Shown one piece after another: positions 41,700-49,555 of a stretch of DNA of 64,000 nt. Where the stretch lies: NCBI GenBank assembly GCA_963770545.1, contig CAVYQF010000034.1, forward strand, positions 248,001 to 312,000. The letters run 5' to 3'. The position numbers and the translations under genes are program-made. This stretch comes from RYN-230 sp963770545 (GTDB taxonomy: Bacteria > Actinomycetota > Actinomycetes > Streptosporangiales > Streptosporangiaceae). Within the stretch, counting starts at the first letter, position 1. Every line of letters starts with the position of its first letter. Under the pieces are notes generated by a model. The model had not been told where the DNA came from. It worked only from the letters and a program-made list of their open reading frames with translations, and searched no databases.

Positions 41700-42850
41700 C
41701 CTCGCTGACTTTCACCGAGCACGCCCTGCCGTACTGCGTGTTCTCCCGCGGCACGGACAGCCCCCGGGTCGGGGCGGGCTTCGGCACGTACATCGTCGAC
41801 CTCCACCGGACATTCGGCGACCAGACCTTCGCTGGGCCCTCGCTGAACGCCTTCATGAGCCGCGGGCCGCGCGCCTGGCAGCGGACCCGGGAACGGCTGC
41901 TCGCGTCCGTGCGCGGAGGGCAGATCAGCGAGCTTGTCCCGATCGCGGACGCCACCTTGCATCTGCCGTTCGAGGTGGCGGACTTCGCCGATTTCTACTC
42001 CTCGCTGGAGCACGCGACCAACGCCGCGCGGGTGCTGCGGCCCGGCGATCCGCAGCTGCACCGTAACTGGCGTGAGATGCCGGTCGGCTACCACGGCCGG
42101 GCCGGCACCGTGGTGGTCAGCGGCACGCCCGTGTTCCGCCCGTGCGGCCAATTGGCCCCTGGGCACGCGCGGCCCGAGCTGGCGCCCACCCGCCGGCTGG
42201 ACTTCGAGGCGGAGATCGGCTTCGTGGTGGGGGCCGGGTCGCCCCCGGGCCAGCCCGTCCCGGCCGGGGCGTTCGCCGAGCACGTGTTCGGCGTGGTGCT
42301 GCTCATCGACTGGAGCGCGCGGGACATCCAGGCGTTCGAGTCCCGGCCGCTGGGCCCGTTCCTGGGCAAGTCCTTCGCGACTACGATCTCGCCCTGGGTC
42401 ATCCCGCTGGCCGCGCTGGAGCAGGCCCGGGTGCCACCCCCCGTCCAGGACCCCGAGCCGCTCGGCTACCTGCGGGCCAGCCCGCCCTGGGGCCTGGACA
42501 TCGACCTCACCGTGAGCATCAACGACCAGGTGGTCTCCCGGCCGCGCTTCGCCACTATGTACTGGACGGCAGCGCAGCAGCTTGCCCACCTGACCGTGAA
42601 CGGCGCCGCGCTGCGCACCGGCGACCTGTACGGCTCAGGCACCGTGTCCAGTTTCCGCCGCGAGGAGATGGGGTCGCTGCTGGAGATCACCGCCGGTGGC
42701 CGGGACCCGATCACGCTGCCGGACGGCCGGACCCGCGCGTACCTGGCTGACGGCGACACGGTCACCCTGGCCGGGTCGGCGCCGGGTCCGGATGGCTCAC
42801 GGATCGACTTCGGGAGCGCCACCGGCCAGGTCATCAGCCTGGCCGGCTGA
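41696..42850 (+). CDS. fahA: Fumarylacetoacetase
   Basis: A 384-residue FAH protein that cleaves fumarylacetoacetate to fumarate and acetoacetate. The N-terminal SH3-like domain (LPYCVFSRGTDSPRVGAGFG) precedes the catalytic fold: DFADFYSSLEHATNAARVLRPGD, EMPVGYHGRAGTVVVSGTPV, RLDFEAEIGFVVG (metal Glu residues), VLLIDWSARDIQAFESRPLGPFLGKSFATTISPWV, MYWTAAQQLAHLTVNG and GDLYGSGTVS. It starts at TTG 41696, overlapping the regulator's TGA. Maleylacetoacetate isomerase is not in the window. Confidence 0.95.
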   Translation: MTSLTFTEHALPYCVFSRGTDSPRVGAGFGTYIVDLHRTFGDQTFAGPSLNAFMSRGPRAWQRTRERLLASVRGGQISELVPIADATLHLPFEVADFADFYSSLEHATNAARVLRPGDPQLHRNWREMPVGYHGRAGTVVVSGTPVFRPCGQLAPGHARPELAPTRRLDFEAEIGFVVGAGSPPGQPVPAGAFAEHVFGVVLLIDWSARDIQAFESRPLGPFLGKSFATTISPWVIPLAALEQARVPPPVQDPEPLGYLRASPPWGLDIDLTVSINDQVVSRPRFATMYWTAAQQLAHLTVNGAALRTGDLYGSGTVSSFRREEMGSLLEITAGGRDPITLPDGRTRAYLADGDTVTLAGSAPGPDGSRIDFGSATGQVISLAG

Positions 42851-42856
42851 CCCCGG

Positions 42857-43927
42857 TCACCGGGCCAGCACGGCGGCCTGCCCGATCAGCTGCTTGCCCT
42901 GGTGGATGAGCCAGGCGGCCTGGCCGGGATCGACCGCCTGGCCGCCGAAGGCCGCGCCGAGGAGCAGGGCCCGCATCCTGGCCCCGATGGCATCCCGCTC
43001 GTTACCCAGCTGCTGGAGCTGCCGCTCGATCCGCGAGTAGGCGGCGTCGCCGGGGGAGTGGCTGGCCAGCGCCCGGGTCGAGGCCTTGAGCGTGTCCAGC
43101 CCGAACACGCCGACCGGGGCTTCGATCTGGGTGTAGACCCGGCCCAGCGCCAGCAGGGCCGGCCGGTTCTCCCGCATCCCGGCAGGCAGTGCGGCGGGGG
43201 TGAAGATCTCGCTGAGCACCCGCCCGTCGGGGGCGTAGTCATCATGCCGCCCGAGGAGCGCCATCATCGTCGGCTGGATGTTCGTGTGCTCTGACCACAG
43301 CGTGTTGTCCGCCCCGAGGTGCGCAACGCCCGGCCCGGCCATGCCCAGCCAGGTCGTGTTGATCTGCGGGCTGACGTCACCGTGATTCCAGGCGTCGGTC
43401 CCGGCCGGCACAGTGAAGCAGGACGTGCCGCAGGAGGCCTGCCCGCTGCTGAGCCAGAAGTTGTCGTTCCCGAACAGGACCAGCGACGGGGTGCGCTTCG
43501 GGTCGCCGGTGACCATGTGCAGCAGTTTCAGCTCGACCGGGTCGGCCAGGTAGTTGGTGAGCCGCACGGTCTTCCCGGTGATCAGGTTCTGCCCCTTCAG
43601 CCGGGCCGCGGCCTGCTCCAGCGCGCGGACCTGCGCGGCGGTCCGGGCCGGCTGGCCGTGCACGTGGAGGGCCGGGGCGGAGTCCGCCTCGACGTCGAAG
43701 GGCGCGGTGACCCCGGCGGCGCCGAGCAGCCCGGTCAGGTTGCCGTTGACCTCGCCGATCTTGGAGTAGTGGCAGGTCACGATGACCCCGTTGCAGCCGG
43801 CCGGGGTGGGCCGGCTGCCGACGAAGTGGTCACCCTCCGGCGCACCGCGCTGCCATCCCCACCGGATGGCCTGCGCTTCGCACGAAGCCAAGCACCGGGT
43901 GGCAAACTCGGCCTGAACGCCAGGCAA
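42857..43927 (-). CDS. Alkaline-phosphatase-superfamily-like protein, probably N-terminally truncated
   Basis: About 357 residues resembling the C-terminal part of a secreted phosphoesterase-like protein: VRLTNYLADPVELKLLHMVTGDPKRTPSLVLFGNDNFWLSS, DAWNHGDVSPQINTTWLGMAGPGVAHLGADNTLWSEHTNIQPTMMALLG (a metal-site-like GDVSP and WSEHTNIQPT region). No signal peptide and no N-terminal nucleophile region are present; the frame begins 25 nt from the SulP stop. The upstream half has probably been lost. The Cys pairs in the remaining part fit an exported origin. Confidence 0.6.
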   Translation of the reverse strand: MPGVQAEFATRCLASCEAQAIRWGWQRGAPEGDHFVGSRPTPAGCNGVIVTCHYSKIGEVNGNLTGLLGAAGVTAPFDVEADSAPALHVHGQPARTAAQVRALEQAAARLKGQNLITGKTVRLTNYLADPVELKLLHMVTGDPKRTPSLVLFGNDNFWLSSGQASCGTSCFTVPAGTDAWNHGDVSPQINTTWLGMAGPGVAHLGADNTLWSEHTNIQPTMMALLGRHDDYAPDGRVLSEIFTPAALPAGMRENRPALLALGRVYTQIEAPVGVFGLDTLKASTRALASHSPGDAAYSRIERQLQQLGNERDAIGARMRALLLGAAFGGQAVDPGQAAWLIHQGKQLIGQAAVLAR

Positions 43928-43954
43928 TGAGAGTTCAAAGCTCGCCCTGGGCGG

Positions 43955-45694
43955 TCAGGGCCCGGGCCGGTGCCTGACCGTGTTGAACGCCTCCAGGGCC
44001 TCGCCCGGGGTGTCGAAGTAGGCGTCCGGCCCGGCGGCGCCGCTGATCCCGTAGTGCTCGAGCTGCTCACGTACCGGCGTCATGAGGCTGGTTACCACGA
44101 ACTGGATATGCCGCTGGTGCAGTTGCGCGATGGCGGCGCTGAGCACCGCGGACGCGGTGTAGTCCACGTCGCCGATGGCCGCGCCGTCGAGGACGAACCA
44201 GCGCATCGGGCCACCCTGGGAGCTGACCGCGATCACGTCTTCCACCAGCCGGGACGCGTTCGCGAAGTACAGGCTGGTGCCGAAGCGGTACATGACCAGC
44301 CCCGGCTCGGTGCGGGCGCCCGGGGTGACCGGCGTGGTCTGCCAGTGCCCGGCCGCCGACTTCACCAGCACGCTGTTGCGCGGGCGGTAGCTGTGCCGCA
44401 AGTGGTCGATGATGGAGACGATCACAGCCACCAGGATGCCGGCCTGGATGCTCAGCACCACCACGGCCGCCGCAGTGATCACCGCCACCGCGAACTCGTC
44501 CCGGCGGACCCGCCGCACCCGGTGGATACCCCGCACATCGACCAGTTGGGCACCGATCAGGAACACCACCGCGGCCAGGGCCGCGTTCGGCAGGTAACTG
44601 AGCGGGCCGGTGGCGACGAGCAGCACCACGAGGGCCAGCGCGCTGGTGGTGAGCGAGGCCAGCTGGCTCCGGCCGCCTGCGTCGTCCACGATCTGGGTCT
44701 TGGTCGGGCTCCCGTTCACCACGAAGGTCCCGGTGAATGCGGCGGCGATATTGCCGGCCCCGAGCCCGACCAGGTCGGTGTCGGTGCTGAACGGCTCGTC
44801 GTGCTTGACCGCATACGCGCGGGCGGTGGCCTCACTCTGGGCCAGGATGACGATGAAGATCGACGCCGAGGTGCCCAGCAATGCCAGGGTGTCGTGCAGT
44901 CCGAAGACCGGCAGCCCGAAGGCGGGCAGGCCGCGGGGGATGTAGCCGACCACGCTGACGCCGTGGGCGGCCAAGTCGGCCGCCCGGCTGACGATGATCG
45001 CACCGACCACCGCGATCAGGGCCCCGGGGATCTGGCGGGTGAACCGGGTGGCGGCCATCATCACCGCCACCACGCTGAGGGCAACGGCAACGGTAAGACC
45101 CTGGGCGCTGGGCAGTGCCCTGACCGTCTCCACGAGCTTGATCACCGTGTGCGGGCTCGGCGCGCTGACCCCGAGCATGGACGGCAGCTGCCCGATCGCG
45201 ACCTGGATTCCCACGCCGGTCAGGAAGCCGAGTAGCACGGTGCGGGACAGGAAGTTGGCCAGGAAGCCGAGCCGGGCCAGCCGTGCGGCCAGCAGCAGGG
45301 CACCGGTCAGCAAGGCCGCCAGCCCGGCCAGCCGGACGTACTGGGCCGAGCCAGGGTCAGCCAGCCGGACCAGCGCGCCGGCCAGGATGGCTGCGGTCGC
45401 GGAGTCTGCCGCGACGACCAGGTGGCGCGACGCCCCGAACACGGCGAACAGGATCATCGGGAGCAGCAGCGTGTACAGCCCGGTCACCACCGGCATGCCG
45501 GCGATCCGGGCGTAGCCGAGCACCTCCGGGATGCCCACCGCGGCCAGCGTGACCCCGGCGAGCAGGTCCCCGGGCAGTTCGGCCCGGTGCACCGGCCGCA
45601 GCCCCTGCAGCACCGGCCAGCCCCGCGCCCATCCGGCCACTGCCCTCACCAGCCCCACCAACCTCCCCCCGGCCCCCCCCGATCCCGCAATCAT
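43955..45694 (-). CDS. SulP family anion transporter with STAS domain
   Basis: A 579-residue SLC26/SulP transporter with about 12-14 helices: ELPGDLLAGVTLAAVGIPEVLGYARIAGMPVVTGLYTLLLPMILFAVFGASRHLVVAADSATAAILAG is the SulP signature, followed by GNIAAAFTGTFVVNGSPTKTQIVDDAGGRSQLASL. The C-terminal STAS domain (residues 460-560) has LVMYRFGTSLYFANASRLVEDV and FVLDGAAIGDVDYTASAVLSAAI. It imports sulfate, bicarbonate or another anion. The upstream region 45695-45843 holds a 12-bp inverted repeat. Confidence 0.93.
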   Translation of the reverse strand: MIAGSGGAGGRLVGLVRAVAGWARGWPVLQGLRPVHRAELPGDLLAGVTLAAVGIPEVLGYARIAGMPVVTGLYTLLLPMILFAVFGASRHLVVAADSATAAILAGALVRLADPGSAQYVRLAGLAALLTGALLLAARLARLGFLANFLSRTVLLGFLTGVGIQVAIGQLPSMLGVSAPSPHTVIKLVETVRALPSAQGLTVAVALSVVAVMMAATRFTRQIPGALIAVVGAIIVSRAADLAAHGVSVVGYIPRGLPAFGLPVFGLHDTLALLGTSASIFIVILAQSEATARAYAVKHDEPFSTDTDLVGLGAGNIAAAFTGTFVVNGSPTKTQIVDDAGGRSQLASLTTSALALVVLLVATGPLSYLPNAALAAVVFLIGAQLVDVRGIHRVRRVRRDEFAVAVITAAAVVVLSIQAGILVAVIVSIIDHLRHSYRPRNSVLVKSAAGHWQTTPVTPGARTEPGLVMYRFGTSLYFANASRLVEDVIAVSSQGGPMRWFVLDGAAIGDVDYTASAVLSAAIAQLHQRHIQFVVTSLMTPVREQLEHYGISGAAGPDAYFDTPGEALEAFNTVRHRPGP

Positions 45695-45742
45695 CTCCCG
45701 CCCTCACCCCGGGCCGGGGCCGGGAGACAGGGCCGGCTCCCG

Positions 45743-45812
45743 ACTTTTCCTACGTGACGTGCGCCCTGGCGGGTGCTTTGTCAGTATTTGGCGCTCGCTC
45801 CGTAGGAAAAGT
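45743..45812. promoter_or_regulatory. 12-bp perfect inverted repeat upstream of the SulP gene
   Basis: ACTTTTCCTACG (45743-45754) and CGTAGGAAAAGT (45801-45812) are exact reverse complements separated by 46 nt. They are AT-richer than their surroundings. They lie between the stop of the dehydrogenase gene and the start of the SulP gene, both leftward. Paired operator, long hairpin and tiny mobile-element ends are all possible; no target duplication is visible. Confidence 0.5.
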
Positions 45813-45843
45813 TGACGGATGGGGCAGGAGGGACCGGGGGCGG

Positions 45844-48441
45844 TCAGGTTTCGCGGACCCGGGCGCCCCCGGGGTCGAAGGGGGGGCGCAGCGAGACCGT
45901 GGCCGGGTACCGGTCGCCGCCCACGTTGATTTCGTAGGTACCGGTGTCTAGGAATTCGCGGGTGACTACCTCGCCGGCCGGGTGGCGCAGGTAGCCGAGG
46001 CCCACGGCCCGGCCTAGGGTCTCCCCCCAGGCCGCCGAGGTCAGCTGGCCGACCGCCACCCCGTCACGCAGCACGAGCTCGCCCCCCCACAGCATGGGAC
46101 CGCGCCTGCCCCGATCCGGCCCCCCGCCCGGGCCCGGGGCCGGCCCTTCATTCATTCCCGGGCCCGGGGCTGGCCCCCCATCCAGTCCCGGGCCCGGCTC
46201 CCGGTCCTGGTCGCCGACCAGGACCGAAACCAGCCGTCGCCGCGGGCCCTCGGCCCGGGCCTTCTCCACCGCTTCCCGGCCGAGGAAGGGGACACCGCCA
46301 CGCAGCTTGCACGCGAACAGCAGTCCCGCCTCCACCGGGCCATACTCCGGGGTCAGCTCGCGGCCGAAGGCCCGGTACCCCTTTTCCAGCCGCATCGACT
46401 CGATCGTGTAGTAGCCGGCCTGAGCCAGCCCGAACTCTGGCCCCGCGCCGGTGAGCAGATCGAACACCCCGGCCGCGCACTCGGCGGGCACATACAGTTC
46501 CCAGCCCAGCTCGCCCACGTAGGTGATCCTGGTCGCGCGCACGCGGAAGTAGCCCAGGTCGATCTCGCGGCTGGTCCCGAACGGGAACGCCGCCGGGCCC
46601 AGGTCGGCCGTGGACAGCGCGGCCAGCAGATCCCGCGACCTCGGCCCCATCACGCCGAGCACGGCGTACGCCGAGGTGACGTCGACCAGCCGCGCGGAGG
46701 CACCGGCAGGCATCCGCCGCCTGATGTGGTCCTGATCCCGCTCCGTCGTGGCCGAGCTGCTGACCAGCAGGAACTCTTCCGCGGACAGGCGGGTCACGGT
46801 CAGGTCGGACTCGTAGCAGCCGCGCTCGTTGAGCAGCCCCGTGTACACGGTCCGCCCCGGCGGCACGGCCACGTCCGCGGTGCACACCCACTGCAGGGCC
46901 CGCTCGCTGTCCGGCCCGGTCAGCAGGTACTTGGAGAACGACGTCTGGTCGAACAGGGCCACGTCGCGCCGGGCGGCCCGCTGCTCCGCGGCCGACCAGG
47001 GCAGCCAGTTCGGTGCGTCCCAGGAGTACTCGATGACGGGCTCTGCCCCGTCCGGCGCGAACACGTTGGGCCGCTCCCAGCCCATCCGGCTGCCGAAACA
47101 TGCGCCCGCCGCCGCCACCAGATGGTGCACGGGGGAGCGGCGCAGCGGGCGGGCCGTGGTCAGTTCCCGGTTCGGCCACGGCAGCGCGTAGTGCAGGCCG
47201 AGGACCTCCTGGACCCGGTCGTGCAGGAACCGGGTGTTGCCGTGGAACGGCGCGAAGCGCCGGATGTCGGCCGCGGTCAGGTCCAGGCCTGGGTCGCCGC
47301 AGAGGATCCATTCGGCCAGGGCCCGGCCGGCGCCCCCGGCCGAAGCGATACCGACCGAGTTGAAGCCCGCCCCGACGAAGAAGTTCCGCAGCCCGGGTGC
47401 CTCACCCGCGATGAACTGGTTGTCGGGGGTGAAGCTCTCCGGCCCGTTGTAGAACTTCTTGATGCCGGTGTCGCGCAGCGCCGGGATGCGCCGCTGCGCC
47501 TGCTCCATCAGCGGCGCGAAGTGCTCCCAGTCCTCACCGAGCAGCTGGAACTCGAACGGGTAGGGAATGTGGTCCGGCGACACCCAGGGCTTGGCGTCCG
47601 GCTCGAACCCGCCCACGACCAGGCCGCCCACCTCTTCCTTGAAGTAGGTGTAGCCGTCCGGGTCACGGAGCACCGGCAGATCGCGGTGTATCCCGTCGAT
47701 CTGGTCGGTGACCACGTAGAAGTGCTCGCAGGAATGCAGCGGGACCGTCACCCCGCACCAGGCGCCCACCTGCTTGGCCCACTGCCCGGCGCAGTTGACC
47801 ACGATCTCGGCCCCGATGTCGCCCTCGGTGGTGCGCACCCCGGTCACCGCCCGGCCCGCCCGGGTCTGCGTGGCCCGTGGTTCGGTGGTCAGTATGCCGG
47901 TGACCCGGGTCCGCTCCCGGATCGTGACGCCCCCGTTGCGGGCCCCCTTGGCCAGTGCGTAGGTCAGGTCGGCCGGGTTGGCCTTGCCGTCGTCGGGCAG
48001 CCAGATCGCCCCGGTCAGGTCGCTGGTCTCGATGACGGGGTACCGCTCCCGCGCCTGCCCGGGGCTGAGCATCTCGGCCTGCAGGCCGAAGGCCTGGGCG
48101 GCCGCGGCGGTCCGCCGGAGCTGGGTCAGCCGCTCCGGTGTGCGGGCCACGATGAGCCCGCCGCAGCGCCGGTACCCGGCCGACAGCCCGGTCTCCGCCT
48201 CCAGCCGGGCGTACAGGTCGGTGGAGTACTGCACCAGCCGGGTGCCGCTCTCGGTCGCGCGCAGCAGCCCGACCAGCCCGGCCGCGTGCCAGGTGGTGCC
48301 GCAGGACAGCTGGCCCTGCTCCAGCAGCAGCACGTCGGTGCAGCCCCGCTCGGCCAGGTGATACGCGACGCTGGTGCCGATCACCCCGCCCCCGATGATG
48401 ACGACCCGAGCCCGGTCCGGCAGCGGCGCCGCACTAATCAT
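45844..48441 (-). CDS. FAD-dependent dimethylglycine/sarcosine dehydrogenase-like enzyme with GcvT domain
   Basis: An 865-residue two-part enzyme. Residues 10-400 are a DAO-type FAD domain (RVVIIGGGVIGTSVAYHLAERGCTDVLLLEQG, the dinucleotide site; CGTTWHAAGLVGLLRATESG with the His seen in covalently flavinylated relatives). Residues 400-865 are an FAO/GcvT-type folate domain (SSFSKYLLTGPDSERALQWVCTADV, YTGLLNERGCYESDLTVTRLS, GVMGPRSRDLL, ITYVGELGWELYVP, ESMRLEKGYRAFGRELTPEYGPVEAGLLF). Such enzymes demethylate N-methyl amines and pass the carbon to tetrahydrofolate. A 30-nt repeat adds a Pro/Gly insertion (GPAPGPG) in the C-terminal domain. It overlaps the upstream kinase gene by 8 nt. Confidence 0.9.
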   Translation of the reverse strand: MISAAPLPDRARVVIIGGGVIGTSVAYHLAERGCTDVLLLEQGQLSCGTTWHAAGLVGLLRATESGTRLVQYSTDLYARLEAETGLSAGYRRCGGLIVARTPERLTQLRRTAAAAQAFGLQAEMLSPGQARERYPVIETSDLTGAIWLPDDGKANPADLTYALAKGARNGGVTIRERTRVTGILTTEPRATQTRAGRAVTGVRTTEGDIGAEIVVNCAGQWAKQVGAWCGVTVPLHSCEHFYVVTDQIDGIHRDLPVLRDPDGYTYFKEEVGGLVVGGFEPDAKPWVSPDHIPYPFEFQLLGEDWEHFAPLMEQAQRRIPALRDTGIKKFYNGPESFTPDNQFIAGEAPGLRNFFVGAGFNSVGIASAGGAGRALAEWILCGDPGLDLTAADIRRFAPFHGNTRFLHDRVQEVLGLHYALPWPNRELTTARPLRRSPVHHLVAAAGACFGSRMGWERPNVFAPDGAEPVIEYSWDAPNWLPWSAAEQRAARRDVALFDQTSFSKYLLTGPDSERALQWVCTADVAVPPGRTVYTGLLNERGCYESDLTVTRLSAEEFLLVSSSATTERDQDHIRRRMPAGASARLVDVTSAYAVLGVMGPRSRDLLAALSTADLGPAAFPFGTSREIDLGYFRVRATRITYVGELGWELYVPAECAAGVFDLLTGAGPEFGLAQAGYYTIESMRLEKGYRAFGRELTPEYGPVEAGLLFACKLRGGVPFLGREAVEKARAEGPRRRLVSVLVGDQDREPGPGLDGGPAPGPGMNEGPAPGPGGGPDRGRRGPMLWGGELVLRDGVAVGQLTSAAWGETLGRAVGLGYLRHPAGEVVTREFLDTGTYEINVGGDRYPATVSLRPPFDPGGARVRET
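46127..46186. repeat. 30-nt coding repeat in the dehydrogenase gene
   Basis: Two units (46127-46156, 46157-46186) starting cccgggcccgggg, plus a partial third, encode 10-residue GPGxxxGPAP units inserted in the GcvT-type C-terminal domain. Confidence 0.85.
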
Positions 48442-49342
48442 CGCCGGCCGCCTCGTCCAGCAGGCGGTCCCAGGCCGGGCTGGTCATTACGGCCGCGGCG
48501 CTCTCGAACCGCTCCATGGCCCAGCCCCAGAAGTCGAACGCGATCGGGCTGCTGGCCTGCTGGATCGCCCCCCACAGCGTCCATCCGTACTTGCCTATCA
48601 GCCCCAGGATCTGGGCGCGCGCCATCTTATTCCGCAACGAAAAGCCGTGGTAGGCACGCACGAGATCCGCGAGCGCGTCGGTGGACAGGCCGCATTCGCC
48701 CCAGATGTTGCCCAGCTCGAAGCAGGGGTCGTTGTTGCCCGAGTACTCGTAGTCGATCAGCCAGAGCTTCGCGCCGTCGTCGATGAAGTTCGCGGCGAGC
48801 AGGTCGTTGTTGCACGGCACGGCGGCGGGCTCGTGGACCGCGAGGGCCCGGCGGGCGGCGGCCACCTGCGGCATCAGCTCCGCGTACCCGGCCGGGATGG
48901 CGAATCCGTGCGCGGTGGCCACGTCCAGGTAGCGCCGCTGGACCTCAAACATGTTGAAGTCGCCGGCGAACCTGGGACCGGCGTGCAAGCGCCGGCACGC
49001 CTCCGCGACCCTGGGGATGTTGCGGGGGTCGGCCAGGTCTTCGTTATGGAAAGTACGGCCTTTGATATAGCCGAGGACGAGCAGGCCGTGCTCGGGCCGG
49101 TAGGCGACGACCGGCGCGCCCACCCCCGCCGCGGCGGCGGCCACCGAGTTGCGGTGCTCGTGGTCGCGGTTGATCGCGAGCAGGTCGCCGGGAGCCCAGA
49201 CCCGGGCCACGAACGTGCCCTCGGGGGTGCACACCTTGTAGTTCCGGTTGGTGAGCCCGCCGGGCAGGGGCACAACCGTGCGCGGGGTGGCGGCCAGGCA
49301 GGGCACCCGGTCAAACAGCTCGGGGTCACACAGATCGTCCAT
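48434..49342 (-). CDS. Choline/ethanolamine kinase-like phosphotransferase
   Basis: About 302 residues of the APH/ChoK fold: PLPGGLTNRNYKVCTPEGTFVARVWAPG is the nucleotide loop, VPCNNDLLAANFIDDGAKLWLIDYEYSGNNDPCFELGNIWGE holds the Brenner-type catalytic Asp and the metal Asp. It probably phosphorylates choline, ethanolamine or a related amino alcohol. ATG 49342 is used (a GTG at 49348 is possible). Paired with the dehydrogenase gene by an 8-nt overlap and divergent from the permease-regulator pair, with GTCTAGAC boxes between. Confidence 0.88.
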   Translation of the reverse strand: MDDLCDPELFDRVPCLAATPRTVVPLPGGLTNRNYKVCTPEGTFVARVWAPGDLLAINRDHEHRNSVAAAAAGVGAPVVAYRPEHGLLVLGYIKGRTFHNEDLADPRNIPRVAEACRRLHAGPRFAGDFNMFEVQRRYLDVATAHGFAIPAGYAELMPQVAAARRALAVHEPAAVPCNNDLLAANFIDDGAKLWLIDYEYSGNNDPCFELGNIWGECGLSTDALADLVRAYHGFSLRNKMARAQILGLIGKYGWTLWGAIQQASSPIAFDFWGWAMERFESAAAVMTSPAWDRLLDEAAGDD

Positions 49343-49375
49343 TGCCACGCAGGTTAAGGGCCGGTGAGGCTTAAG

Positions 49376-49477
49376 GTCTAGACATAATCACGGGATTGTC
49401 GCGAATGTGACCCGATACGGCGCTGTTTAGACGCAAATCTGGGCTGTCCAGGCGCAATGCCGCGATTGGGTCTAGAC
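49376..49477. promoter_or_regulatory. Array of GTCTAGAC-type GntR/HutC operators
   Basis: Perfect GTCTAGAC palindromes lie at 49376-49383 and 49470-49477. Variants GTTTAGAC (49425-49432) and GTCCAGGC (49446-49453) lie between, each followed by gcaa and spaced 21 nt, about two helical turns. GTCTAGAC is the core of HutC-subfamily operators (for example DasR sites). The array occupies the divergent region between the kinase/dehydrogenase and permease/GntR units and is the likely target of the GntR protein at 51111. Confidence 0.68.
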
Positions 49478-49555
49478 AGTAACTTCGCCGGAACCTACGC
49501 TACGGCTCAACCTGCGGCCCATCGCAGTGCCCCAAGATCAGGGGAGGATCCGCCG

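Noticed and set aside
45743..45812. MITE or insertion-sequence remnant
   Set aside because: No target-site duplication, no transposase fragment and only 46 nt between arms; kept as an inverted repeat of unknown role.
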